NCBI GenBank assembly: GCA_000310025.1
Contig: FN649750.1
Coordinates: 3,427,472 to 3,491,471 of the forward strand
Length of the DNA: 64,000 bases
DNA from: Ectocarpus siliculosus
Taxonomy: Eukaryota > Sar > Phaeophyceae > Ectocarpales > Ectocarpaceae
Direction of reading: 5' to 3'
The position numbers were made by a program, and so were the translations under genes. Each line of letters starts with the position of its first letter. Position 1 is the stretch's first letter. This document shows positions 10,353-22,476 of this stretch, one piece after another. A model generated the notes under the pieces. It worked only from the letters and a program-made list of their open reading frames with translations. It had not been told where the DNA came from and did not search any database.

Positions 10353-13300
10353 TCAGCCATCCATTTCCCCGTCCGAGCTTTCGCCCTCGATCTCGCCATC
10401 AAGTCGTCCTGACCCGGCGCCATTGGCACAGGCTGCTGAAATATCTGGGTCCACGATGTAGCACGTGGAACTTTCGTGGGTACGATACCACTTGACCAGC
10501 TCCGTTGCAAGCGCAACCACCTGCTCGCGTGAGCCATTACATCAACGCACAATAGGGACCCAAATATAGGTACTGAGTCTACGTCTCTGCGAGATGGGTA
10601 GAATAGGTGACGAACCCAACTACGAACCCCAACACGAATGTGCAACTGCACGTGGCACGGACCACAACGCTTCGAACACAAAAGCATGGTGTCATGTAAT
10701 CTCGGCGAAGTTTGCACGTTTATCGCGAGGGCTAGGCAATGGCAGCCAAACCAAAGGACCTTTTTATCGACATTTGACCTTGGTATTTCAGAGTACAAAC
10801 AATATTTCGTTGTCCAAACGTGTTGAAGGTTCTCCATAAGCTTGGGGTTGGTCATCCTGAAAACCGCTATAACTGCTAATAGAAAATACGAACCCTCGTG
10901 TCTCACCCGCGTAGCTACTCGTGGTTGGAAGGTGACTTCTCCACCGGCCAAACTGGTCACACTCTCCTGGGTTCCTCCCCAGGATCTTAATGCTTGCACC
11001 AGCAAAGGCGGCATGTGCAGGTCTTGTGTAAGTCGCTGACCAAGTGAAGGATGTTCCCACAGTCGAACCAGGTGAGTTCCCTGCTCGGGCCCAAGACATC
11101 GGTGAAAGAACATGACAACAAGCTCACCGAGTGCCCTGGGTGTGGTCTATCAGCAGGAAATGATGAACTCGCAAGTCCAGACTGTGCATGCACCCAAGGG
11201 CGCTTCAGAAGTGGTAGCATTGTGTCAGGGATAGCGTGGTATCAAGGCATAACCATAAAAACCATAAAACTAGTCCCGAGTCGCTTGGCACGGATAGGCG
11301 GATGATCCGAAAGAGCACAGGCGCGACAAAACATGAGAATAGGGAAGCTGTCCCTGGTCGAGAACGAACGTTACTTAAGTTAAAAGAGTATTGAGATTGC
11401 TGGAAGCAGGAGCGCTGCCAAAACAGGAGAACAACAAGGGTACTCACATGATCCGGACCGTGCACGAAGTTTAGGTCTGCCAGAACCTCATCGATGATCC
11501 TGAAGGCCTCACGGATAGCCTGATGATACCAGAAACGCGTCCGATGCTCCGTTACGCAACGCGCAAGATTCCGTGTGCAGTGCATACAGTGTGTTTTGAA
11601 AGGCGGAACCCAAATTCATGTATACCCCCCTCCCTCACCCCCACCCCCCCTGTTCCCTGTTCTTTAGGTTCGCACATGGAATCAACAAAGCAGGCGCACA
11701 GTGCGTACATATTGCGAGCGACGCTGAGGGGCTGAGGAGTGCTCCTTGAAAAACGACATCACACTACATGGTAAAATGTATTCTTAAAAACAAGATTGAG
11801 ACAATCACAAAACTACCGTGTGTACCCCGAGGCATCGTAGAAATGACAGCTACGCCAAACACGCACGCCAGACTAACAGCAATACTCGTACGAGCTATCC
11901 TTATACCAACACACCGACACCATCTCAGCTCTCCAATCCGTGGCCACAAGAGCGCAACGAACATACCATCAATACCCATGCCGAAACGCCAGCAGAGGTA
12001 ACGAACAAAACTCTACAACCCAAACACAACGAGGCACGCGCCTTAGCCGCCATGAGCGACCAGACTCGCACGTCGGACGCGAAATAACGCGGTCGTGCCG
12101 CACAAGCTAAACCTCACCTCAGTGGCGTCAATATGGCATCGCCGGCGAATCTTTTCCAATGAAGTATCCCACAGGCGCGGAAGTGGGATAAAGCTCGCCT
12201 GCTCACAACGATAACGCGCAAACATAACTGACTTTCAAGAATGTTGTGGGTGGAAAATCGCTCCGTCTTCTGCGACTATCTTCAACTGCGGCATGCCCGC
12301 GAGCAGTTCAACACCGTTTCAAATTCAAGCAGCGTATTACAACTGTGCTACAAGCTGGGGTCTCCCCCGGCGACAACAAGACAAAGCCAAGAGCATGTCT
12401 GTTACGAAAGCACCCTACACAGTACAGGTCGGAAAAAACTTACGATGTGCTCGAAAACTGCTCGATTGGAGGATATTGGCGAGATGAGGCTCCGGATAAG
12501 CATTGAAAGAGACGCCGAACCCGAAACGTCTGGTTGTGTCTCCGTTACTAGTAGCTTTCCTGCCGTGTAGCGATTGAAGACCTTCTGCAGCACGAGCGTC
12601 CTTTCTGCAACCTCCGCGTCCTGCATCAACAGAGCAGGAGACAGCAAACAGTATACTTCAAGTTAAACCGTGTAGCAAAGGAAGCACCCATCACACCTGG
12701 CAAGACCAGCTCTTCGTATCGCTTGCGTAATATGGTACCAGTAGATGTTTTAGCGCACATCGAGGGACTTGGCCGTGAGCATTCAACTGTCCATTTACCA
12801 AATCGAGGTGTGCACGATATACAAAAGCAGAACGTGGTCCGGCATCCACCTGCTTGTGTCTTGGATTTTCAGTACCCCACCTGCATGAGCCTCATCTGCT
12901 TTGACGGGTGCAACATGGCCAGGATTGACTCATGACTTCGCTTTGATGCTGTATCTCGTGCTGTTCTCCCGCGACTGTCCTTTTGGTGCAATTCTGCTCC
13001 GGCCGTGAGTAGTACTCGAACAACTTCCTCGTGGCCCCGTTTACATGCCAGCATCAGGGCCGTGCTGCCTTGCGCTGTCTGGCGATGCCAAACGGAGCGA
13101 TACACATGGGGCAAGGCGTGGCAAAAAACGTCGAGTTGGCCGATACTATATATATTAGTGCACGACCCAAGGAGGATATTTTTGAAGTGCTGACAGAGGC
13201 AAGCACGCAGCAACAACAAATAAGTGCTTCGGAATATGTAGCCGGAAGAGTGTCAAGCAACAAGTTGGTCTTATTGCCTACCCTGAGAATACACCAAGTT

Positions 13301-16300
13301 GTGGCATACCTGCCCGTCGATGTCCGCCTTGTGATGGATGAGAGCTTGAACTATTGCCGCATGCCCTCTCTGAGAAGTCAAACCCAACAAAAAGACATAC
13401 GAGCCGATGGGTCAGTGGCTGCAACAAGGATGGTATGAATAGGTGATACAGGCCGCTACAATACTAGTCACCCCTACGATTTCGCGACGTAGTCTGACCA
13501 CACCCGGCCTGCTCGTTCATCACACACGCTTGCAAAGGAGGCGCTGCAAAACACCGAAAGATAATGCTGCACTTGCGTTCACACGCCACCACACATGGGG
13601 TGAGCATCCTAAGCATGATTTACCTGATTGCCACGGACAGCAGCAAACGGGCCCAACACTCAGGCTATCGTGCTTGTACGTGCCAGTGAACAGAGCGAAT
13701 GCGAGACAGTTGCCCAAACACTCTCCATGTGTTGAATGAGGGTCGGCCTGGCAATAAAGCGAACTCCTACTTTTTTTTTTTTCTCCCATCATTGGACTCT
13801 GTCGTCTGCCCCTCTGGCCCCTATCCTCCACTTCTACTAGCTAGACGACCCAACCGGGGTCACATAGGAGGGGGGGGTTGGACCCCCTCCTACTGTAACC
13901 ACGTAACACACATAGCATGGCGCCAACCGCAGTTGAAGGACATATATTTCCAAGAATGAGTACAGCACAAATGTCTCACTTGCGAACCCAGCATCAGCGC
14001 GTTCATGCGCTCGTTGTTGCGCTTGCTAACATCCGCGCCAGCAGCAACGAGTATGCCGACCACCTCTTCGTTCCCCTCCTGTGTTGCGCGCATTAGCGCT
14101 GTTGTTCCCTTTTGGTTCGCTTTGTCCACGAGCGCGTTCGCGTTGACCAGGAGTTTCACCACTTCGGCATGCCCTGCCCAACGATTGAACCAAAAAGGTG
14201 ACTAAATGCATGGACGGTGCTGATTAACGAGGCACCGGGCATGGGCAAGACGTCAACCCACGATGCAAGAGGAGATTATGAAAGTGGTCGTTGGTCACGC
14301 TCGACCAGCAGACTTACCGAAATGGGACGCCTGGATGAGGGGTGTTGAGCCGTTGTTGCTGTCGATGTTCACGTCCGCGTCAGCTGATATAAGCATCTTC
14401 ACAATCTCCTCGCGCCCCTTGTGCGCCGCCACCGACACAGACGTAATACCTACAAATCGACAAGGGTACAACACGAGTCCGCAAACGACGTGAGTCTAAA
14501 CTCGAAGGCCGCCGATTACAGCAATTTGTGCCCTTGCGACGCCCAGGACCGATCACCAACACAATTTGGTTGTAAAACTACAACCAGCGCTTAACACTGC
14601 ACAAAACCAGTAGCACATCTTCCTGATACTGCATGGCCACGATTCCGTCTTTTCTGCTACATAGCAGCTGCAAACAAGCAACAACAGGTTTGATTTGCTT
14701 TGTTTTGCGTTGCTTGAAGTCGACGTTGACTAGCAGCGTCAAATCAACAAAGCCTGCGCGCATGAACGTAGAACCACGGATTGCCTACCCCACCGCCGTT
14801 CTTGCACATGTTCAAATGGATCGCGCACCTTTGTGATTTTGCCAGTTAACTTTCGTGGCCTGCACCTCCAGTAGCGCACGCACGGCTTCGTCGTGCCCAG
14901 CTTTTGCGGCAACGTAAAGCGCGGTATCTCCGTCGGCCTGAAGGGAAAAGCAACAAAAACCCGAAGGATGGGCAACAGCAGTCGGCATCTTGTGTGCCAT
15001 GGTCTCAATTGAGAGTAGTCCTTCCTCGTTGAGGAACGCAATGCGACACAAAACTGTTGGCGATGGTGGTGAACAATAAAATGATAGTTGTATAGAGACG
15101 CCCGCGTGCCGACCGATGTGAACGAATCTGCCACTATTACTGTTAGCAACGTGTCCCGACCAGCACCTCCCAAAGGAACATAGGAACATTTCCAAGGACG
15201 GTGGAGATTTCATAAAAGCACCACGGAGGCAAGCAGCAGTAGGCAGGCAGTGCCGTGAAAAGTGCAGAGTCACCTGTGGCAAGGACGGACCAGGTCTCAC
15301 TATGCAAATATCTAGAGCCAGCGCCGTTTCATCTTGAATCACTCAATAATGGAGTTGGTGTGCGCGTTGTCGGTTGTTGACTCGATCGTCTATCGAATAC
15401 ATTGTGTACTCTGTATGCTAGAAGTGAGTACCCGCCGTATCGCTGCTGTCGTCACACAGTAATCGATATTTCATGGGGTGAAGCTGCCGTGTGGGTGCGG
15501 TATCATAACCAAAGGTAACCCGCCTGCCCCGTCTGTTTGGCCGTATAATAAACTCCGATCCGTCCACAGCTACCCTGATCCCCGGTGTTCTGTGTGCAAG
15601 AGGATACATTAGCCTGGTACTATAGTACACATAAAATACATGGGTGTCATCTGGAATGAGAGTGTTGGGGGTGTTTCCGGCTGTACTATCTTTTTTTTGG
15701 TCTTCACTTCAAACAAGCGCTCACAGGTTTTGTGCCGTCTACTCCCAACCCGTCGTCACACAGAAGGGTTCCTCTCCCTGAACCCCCCTACCATGGTTTG
15801 ACAAATAAAACATTTATCACATTTCGCACCGCATTTCGTGGGCGCATCAAGCAACCGCGCGAGAGAGATTTCATCACCAGGTCACAGAATGGAGGGCGTA
15901 GGGCTAGTATTGATTGACAGCAGCAGCTGACTCCGATATACGCTCTCACGGGGTTTGCATGGAGCGGAAGACGTTGAGAAACCTTCCTAGTCGTGGGTGG
16001 GTTGGTGAAGGTTGTTGTCGTTGGTGTAGTTTGCTGTGGCCATCCCATTTTGTAGACACCGGTTTCTACACCTCTTGGTTGTTAATGGGCGCAACAGCAT
16101 ATACCGCCAGGGACACCCAAGAGGAAGTCACGGGTGATTGCCATAGAACTCTTGTTCAGCTGTTCCTTTCCCTCGTTGGCCGCGAAGTCGCACTTGTCAA
16201 CCACGACACCGAACCAACACTTTATTTTGTTGTCCTAACCCTAGCCTTATCGTGTACCCACGATTGAACCGAGTCCTGATGGCGACATACTGTATCCTAC

Positions 16301-17170
16301 CAGGAAATTGAACACAGCTTTGTACTGACTCCGCCAAAGGAGTCACCACCTCCTCCCTGAAACACAGATTGAAAACCAGCTGGGATTGGGAACCCCAACA
16401 TCAACTTCCGTACCCGTGTCCATCAACATAATAAAGCTGGGTTTGTCTGGTAAGTCTCGTCCGACAGGCTTGACACTGCTACGGTAATAAGTACACACGT
16501 TGTAAAACGAACATGATGTGCATATTTCGAGTATACTGCTTCGGAGTATTGCCAAGAGAGGGCACAGGCTGCTGTGACTACAAAATAATGGTAGCACTAC
16601 AACTTGTAATCCCGCCAAGTCGGACGGCTGGGGACTGGGGACTTGTAACTATTAATTGTAATTCCCACGCGAAGAAACCGGATGGGCAAGGCAATTCCAT
16701 GAAACGTCGTATGCTTGGTGCCCCCTCTTGTGTATTGAGTGAGTGTAAGGGGAGACCAACCGGTACACAAATAAAATACAAGATTCGATCAACCCAGCAC
16801 AAAGAGACAGAGATCGGCAGGGCAGCAGTCAAATCAAAATAAAAACTCGGCCGGAAAACTGAGGGTGCTCCGTTCACCTTCCCGCGAATATCTCGGGGAC
16901 TCTTCGGCATACTCTCGATCCTACGTGATGTTCGACTTTGGACTCGATGTTTGGAACTCGTACCAAACTCGTTTGTACTGCTGTGCGGAGAGCTAGACTA
17001 CAAGAGCAGCAAAACACTGCTGTAGTCAGTCAGTTCACCTCTCGTGTTAGGACGTTAGGACTCACATTTGCCGCCTTGTGGAGGATTGGGGAGGACGGGT
17101 TGTAGCGCCTGGGGTCCAAGAAGAACTCTGTAACGGTCAACGGGGCCTCACGCGCATCCTCCGTCTCCAT
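10353..17170 (-). CDS. Ankyrin-repeat protein, multi-exon, with an unrecognised C-terminal region
   Basis: Twelve exons join with consistent phases: 14937-14829, 14449-14318, 14173-13980, 13369-13310, 13078-12881, 12620-12444, 12198-12118, 11519-11448, 11181-11128, 11080-10907, 10856-10797 and 10520-10353 (stop TGA). They encode about 492 residues. The first five hold consecutive ~33-residue ankyrin repeats (for example DGDTALYVAAKAGHDEAV, GITSVSVAAHKGREEIV, GTTALMRATQEGNEEVV, GSTALMLACKRGHEEVV). Ankyrin repeats bind proteins. The remaining ~270 residues match no family I know and end in an acidic tail (EGESSDGEMDG). A likely first exon is 17170-17066 (ATG; ends SPILHKAAN at a GTGAGT donor), which starts an ankyrin repeat. 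Exons between 17066 and 14937 were not found, so the N-terminus is incomplete. The 5' end faces CWC15 head to head. Confidence 0.75.
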
Positions 17171-17503
17171 CGCGCATCCCGCTTGAGCCGATTCTCCCAT
17201 ACGCTCTCCTTCCGCTCTCCGGCAAGCTGACAGCTGACAGCTGACAGCTGACTGAGTGACAGTTCTTCGGCAGCGGCGTTGGGCGTGGGGCTCCGCGAAT
17301 TCTATTTTTCTACTCTGACAATATTGGCACCCTCCCCATTCTTTTAGGTCCGTCTCTCCACTCTGCGGGTCCGACAACGCGTGTATAGTCCGGAGTCGTG
17401 TTGTGGTGCTCTCGCCGCTGTTGTAGTGCAGGTACCGCTCCGTCCGCCGGCCGTGTCGTGAGCCACGCTGCCGGTCCCGATCTCTGGATAAAGCGATTAC
17501 AAC
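17171..17503. promoter_or_regulatory. Shared 5' region between the ankyrin gene and CWC15
   Basis: This 333 bp gap separates the probable first ATG of the ankyrin gene (minus) from the ATG of CWC15 (plus), so it should hold both promoters and 5' leaders. It contains four perfect tandem copies of the 7-mer AGCTGAC at 17225-17252, which create three CAGCTG E-box-type hexamers. No TATA box is evident. The promoter role is inferred from position only. Confidence 0.5.
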
Positions 17504-20500
17504 ATGACAACAGCCCACAGGCCCACGTGGGCTCCGGCCCAAGCTGCTGCTTCCGATGTCGGAAACTGGTCCACTGGGGGTAAGAAACTGGCTGTGGCTC
17601 CCTCTTTATAGAATGTACAGCAGTAGCAGTGCATATCATAGCAGCATCATCATGGTCTCCGCTTCACCCCCCTGCCTTGTGGAGGAGACATAATTCAGCT
17701 GTGACTACATAACGCTCTTACCTGTCCCTCACCTTACCTATTGATTTTTCAGGGCAAGCAAGTCAGGCTGTTTCTGCGCACGATTTGCCAAGCCAGACTA
17801 CTCTAAAATTCAGGAAGACAGGCCAAAACAGCGAGGCTGAACTTCGAAAGCGGGATGTCCGCGCCGAGGTCGAAGACAGCGAACGCCGAGCACTGGACGA
17901 GAAACCTGCTACAATCGCTCGACGTTACGGTAAGAGATACGAGAACGAACGGTATCTTGTCGTTTACATTGCGAAACGTGCCTCGTGTTTGTGTGTGACG
18001 AGATATTTACGAGCGAAAGAGTTAATACCAGTATTTCGTATATGCAAAGCACATGCTACAACGTACCAGGTAGTCTATTCCCGGAATGTGTAATTTAGCA
18101 GCTGTAATTCAGTAGACTACTGGCTGTACACCATACTAAAAAAAATACTCCCGAGTAATATTTTAGAGAAATTTGTAACTGCTGTACTTCAGATGCGCTG
18201 GCCATATTTCGCACGAAAGTCGAGGTACTGCTGTAGGCCGTGTCATCGTGTGCCTCTTGTTGTCAGTACAGTATTTGGACGTCTGGCCGTTTGATATCCC
18301 ATTTTATGTCGCGAGTATGTATGTGAATCGGTCGATCCTGCAGTACTCAATTTCAAGATAAAGCAGTCACACGGACGGTCGCATAGTTTGTCTTTCGGGA
18401 ATTTGATACTTCGTACTTGACAGCACTGACTCTGCTGTTGGTGCCGTACACCCGCGAAATCGCTCCCGCTATAAGCGTGAGGGAGCGGCGATCTAAACGC
18501 GTCTCTTTGCCGTCTTCCTCAACAATCAACAAATAAATGTGTAAGACGAGGGAGGAGCCGGTCGAGGTAGGGATCGTCTACAGCTCCTGTTGAAAGAGCA
18601 GGGCGACGTGAATTTGGACGACGTGAAGAAGTACGACGACGAAGACGATGCTGACAGCGGTGATGATCTTGACAGCAGCGACTCGGACGACGACTCAGAC
18701 GATGACGAAGAAGCGCTGGAGAAGGAGCTGGAGAAGATCAGGAAGGAGCGCGAAGAAGCTCGCAAAAAGAAGGTGCGCTGCGATTTAGCGGTGGTACTGA
18801 CTATTATAACACCGATCTCATGACTAGATTGGATTGGTTGCCGTCCTTCGCCCGAAATGTGCAACGAATTCCCAAAAATTGATCGCTTGGTGGTTTTAGA
18901 CTCTGCGTTGTTCCCCGGCCTGATACCCGCTGGTTGTTCTTGTACCCCGTTGTAGGACACCCAATCAACGCGCTGCACATATGCATATGAGGGCGTTACT
19001 ACCGTAGGTTGATATATGTGCCGCGCGATGGTGTCACGACGGTGTCAGGATTGATGCACTCTGCGAAGGTCTTGTTGAAAAATTCTGTTGGTCGCAAAGA
19101 TAGCATGCAAATGATGGTGCACTTTGTAGATGTAGCTTCTCAATACTCCACACAGATGATAGCTTTTGCCCGAACGCTGACTTGTTGTCAGCGAGCTATG
19201 GTAGCTCGTCCTACAGTAGTTTGAAATGGCATTTTATTTACGATATTTGCCCCACCATTTTGTCCTCGGGGCCCCCCATCACAGGAGCGCGAAGAAGCTG
19301 AAGATGAAGAAAAAAGAAAGCAGGTAAGGATCTACTAGGCTCCGATTGAGATGTTCGTCTCTGTCGCAGACTTGAACCGATCACACCGCTTTGTATGGGA
19401 GCACAAGGTGCGAGAACATTTAAATTGTTTGTAAACTTTTCTCTCAACTTTTCTCATGTAACGTCTTTACGGGAGCAAAAAGATGCGCCAAACGTTTGGA
19501 AAAGCTTTTGACAATAATCGCGCGATCTGGAGCAGAAGTGTGCAAACTTTCTCGCGATCAAATTGTCGAACAAAAGTTTCGCGGCGAGGCTTCCGCCAAT
19601 CCACGTCAAGCAACTGCCCGTTACCACACGTAGACCCTCTTCCGCCACACACACGCGCACGATCCGCGCGATTGATAAACGGCCAAGTCAGAATACTTGA
19701 ACGGCGAATTGGAATTGCCTGCGATGGCAGCAGCTGTGTAGAATACGTAAACAACATAGATTTGTAAACTCTGCATCAACAAGTTAGATTGGATGTGAGT
19801 ATGATTGAGGTCTTCCTGGCTGCGATTGGAAAGCACAAGGCCAGGTTTTTTGCCACCAACTCGTAATCCAAGCTTTTGTTGCATGCTCTGGCCGGTTTCG
19901 CGATGTTTTGTGAACGGGTGTGGTACTTCTCGCCGTTGCTGAAAAATAAATGATCACGCCTCCACATTCCACCAGTCCCGTGAAGATAACTTCCTTCGCC
20001 CCATGTGAGCGTGCAATAAATTTTCAAAGTGTTTGTGACAAAAAGTTCCCGACAAGAAATTGCCAAAAAAGTTAAACTTATCTCGCAACTTTATGCTCCC
20101 GTCAAAAGTGGTGTCATTGGAGCATGATTTTGTTTGAATACGAAAGGAGGTAGTAATAGACAATACCAGCCGTTAAGCTCTTTTGTCTGCTGAAAGCTCA
20201 CAAGTAATTTTCTGTACTCCACGGTCATGCAGGAAGCAGCCATGACGGGGAACATTCTACTCACTCAGAGCAACAGCAGTTCACAAGTCAAGCGAAGGTG
20301 AGCACGTCCGTTGTGTGGACTCAAGGGAGGTTCAGAGGTGGCGATTTCACGATGCCCGTCCTGGCAACATAGGAAGGACAACTATTTACCCCATCTGGGA
20401 GCCAAGCCAATATGTGCATGCATAAGTAGGTTTGGTTAGAACAATTTTTGAAAACGAAAGGCACAAAATTGTGACGTTTTCCACCCCGCGTCTCTTGATA

Positions 20501-20631
20501 TCAACAGATGGAACGACGACGTGGTCTTCAAAGGGCAAGCAAGGACCGAGCCAGAGACAAAGAAGAGATTTGTGAACGATACCATCCGTAATGATTTCCA
20601 CCGCCGCTTCCTCACGAAGTATATCAAATAG
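17504..20631 (+). CDS. CWC15: Pre-mRNA splicing factor CWC15 (Cwf15/Cwc15 family)
   Basis: Six exons, 17504-17579, 17753-17929, 18555-18772 (start could be 18558), 19285-19323, 20233-20297 and 20508-20631, give 232 residues, close to the ~229 of human CWC15. CWC15 is a component of the Prp19/NTC-associated spliceosome and acts in the nucleus. Diagnostic segments are the start [12 protein letters not shown], the [16 protein letters not shown] block, an acidic Asp/Glu tract ([12 protein letters not shown]), a charged helix ([18 protein letters not shown]), a NILL-containing block before QVKRR, and the conserved end [27 protein letters not shown]. All splice phases agree (1, 1, 0, 0, 2). Introns are about 170-910 bp. 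It diverges from the ankyrin gene and converges on TRM1. Confidence 0.96.
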
Positions 20632-21474
20632 GAAATTGCTCTGCGTTTGTTTTTTAGGGTCATGTTTATCCTCACATAGTTCGCAACGGTGAGCTCGCTG
20701 GTGGAGGTGGGTTTGGGTGGAGGACTAAAAGTTCGTAGCTGTATGTAGGTTTTGTGACGAAGAGCAGTAAACGGTGTCACCGGCATTGGCGTCGCTACTG
20801 AGCCAGTGACCAAACTTCGGGTGGCATTGTGATGGCACACTCATCAGCTTTCGGGGCTCATTTGAAAGGATATGAACCAGGAGAGAGGGAGGAATTGAGA
20901 GGTAAAAAGGGTTTGGACAACGCTGTATCGGACACAACGCGGCGGCCTAAAAAGAGCCGGTCTACGCATGGACACAAGCCCGAATGAATCGGCGAGATCT
21001 GAGTGCGGGAGCAGTTAAATTGCAGCTTTAGGACACAGCGAGATCTGAGCGCCGTTTGATTGCTTGCACATGTAGGGCACTCCGGATCCAACTGCCAGCA
21101 CGCTCAATTCCGTTCAGGCACGCCACTTGTACTGGCCGTCAGCACTTGCGACATCAAATAAAACGTAGATGCTCACTTTCGGGGACTTGAGTCCCCTCGG
21201 GTTGGCTTCCTGACCAACTGACCAAAAAGGATTGGCTCCTGTTTGCTTGCGTTTTATGTGCTGATGATGCCTTCGACTACACAAGGGCCTTCCGCCCCTC
21301 CAGTTTGCAAGAGTGTAAATGGCGAAACGTTTTCCCGGTTAAGCACTTCTTGCCTTTGGTGGAATGGAGTGATGCGTATTTCTGAAAAATTCAAGTCGTC
21401 CCGACTTGCCACACCCCGTTCGGTGATGCCAACACAAGGTACAGAGATGAACGATATGCCTCTGCACCGAACTA
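20632..21474. other. Intergenic, no gene seen
   Basis: The CWC15 3' flank continues to the MITE-like element. No exon chain or known element was recognised. Confidence 0.4.
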
Positions 21475-22324
21475 CCGTAATAGTCGGAGAGATGGCACCG
21501 GGTGCGATCGTGTTTTTAATATTGTTTCCACGGGTTTTTTATCGCACCCCGGTGCCATCTCTCCGACCCCGGTGCGGAAATGCAATGAAACCATTTTGTT
21601 TACATTTCAAGGCACCCGGTGCCATCTCTCCGACCGGTGCGATCCCCGATGAAATACACACAGGTGTTGTACGCACGCACCCCGGTGCCATCTGTCTGTA
21701 CTAGTATTGATATCAGCATAGAACCGCGTGTAGGCATCGTTGCTAGTTTGAGGCACACCGGTAACGGCAACGTAGGCTGGTACGTGACCGCTTTCCATGC
21801 AGCGTGGACTTGTGTTTGATGCGAGTTCCACTCTGGCTTGACAACAACCAAATGTCGTTTCCATCTGATGTACCGGTACATACGGCATCAGTTATCTCCC
21901 GCTTTCGTTTCGGGCTTCCTCTACAGGTACCAGTACGTACGCAGCAGTACATACTGGTGGTTTGTTCGTGTTGTGCAAAGTGGGGTAGGGTTCGGCTTGC
22001 GCATTGTGTGTTTCGTGGAGTGTACGGTTGGCAACTTCCATACCAAATAAAAAATGAAAACAACTGGCATCCCGCGTGAAAGACCATGCATACGTACATA
22101 CAGGAGTGGCGCTCCGCCGACACCGTCCCCACGTGTAAAAGGTACGCACATGTACCTCATTCCGGCGGCTGAAATGGAGCTCAATCTTGGATTTGGGAGT
22201 CGGAGAGACCGAATTATGCCGTTCTGGTATTTTTCTGCGCACCGCGGTGCCATCTCCCCGACCGGCGCCATCTCTTCAACCGGCGTCATCTCTCCGACCG
22301 GTGCCATCTCTCCGACTATTACGG
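21475..22324. mobile_element. MITE-like element, 850 bp, 27 bp perfect terminal inverted repeats, TA flanks
   Basis: Positions 21475-21501 (starting CCGTAATAGTCGGAGAG) are the exact reverse complement of 22298-22324. A TA dinucleotide directly flanks each end (21473-21474 and 22325-22326), as expected for target-site duplication by Tc1/mariner-type transposition. The motif GGTGCCATCTCTCCGAC occurs exactly at 21551-21567, 21618-21634 and 22300-22316, inverted at 21483-21499, and in degenerate form near 21694 and 22246-22290. The interior has no transposase, so the element would be non-autonomous. The superfamily is inferred only from the TA flanks. Confidence 0.85.
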
Positions 22325-22476
22325 TAGCCACGCAACGTGCGATCGTTCCTGCTGAGTGGAGTCGACAACATAACTATGCATACCGCCCACATCTGGCAAT
22401 TCGTTGTGGCGTCTACATGCACCCACACGCGTGCGTATTTGTACCTTACACAACACACGTAAAACAAGACAAAAGG

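Noticed and set aside
10328-11113. A 261-codon minus-strand open frame
   Set aside because: Only its first part (11080-10907) is coding. Downstream exons (10856-10797, 10520-10353) use a different frame with good splice sites and read as better protein, so the long frame is a chance read-through of introns.
16343-16450. Missing ankyrin exon on the minus strand (reads MLMDTGTEVDVGV)
   Set aside because: It resembles the end of an ankyrin repeat, but no acceptor/donor pair gives a phase compatible with the neighbouring exons.
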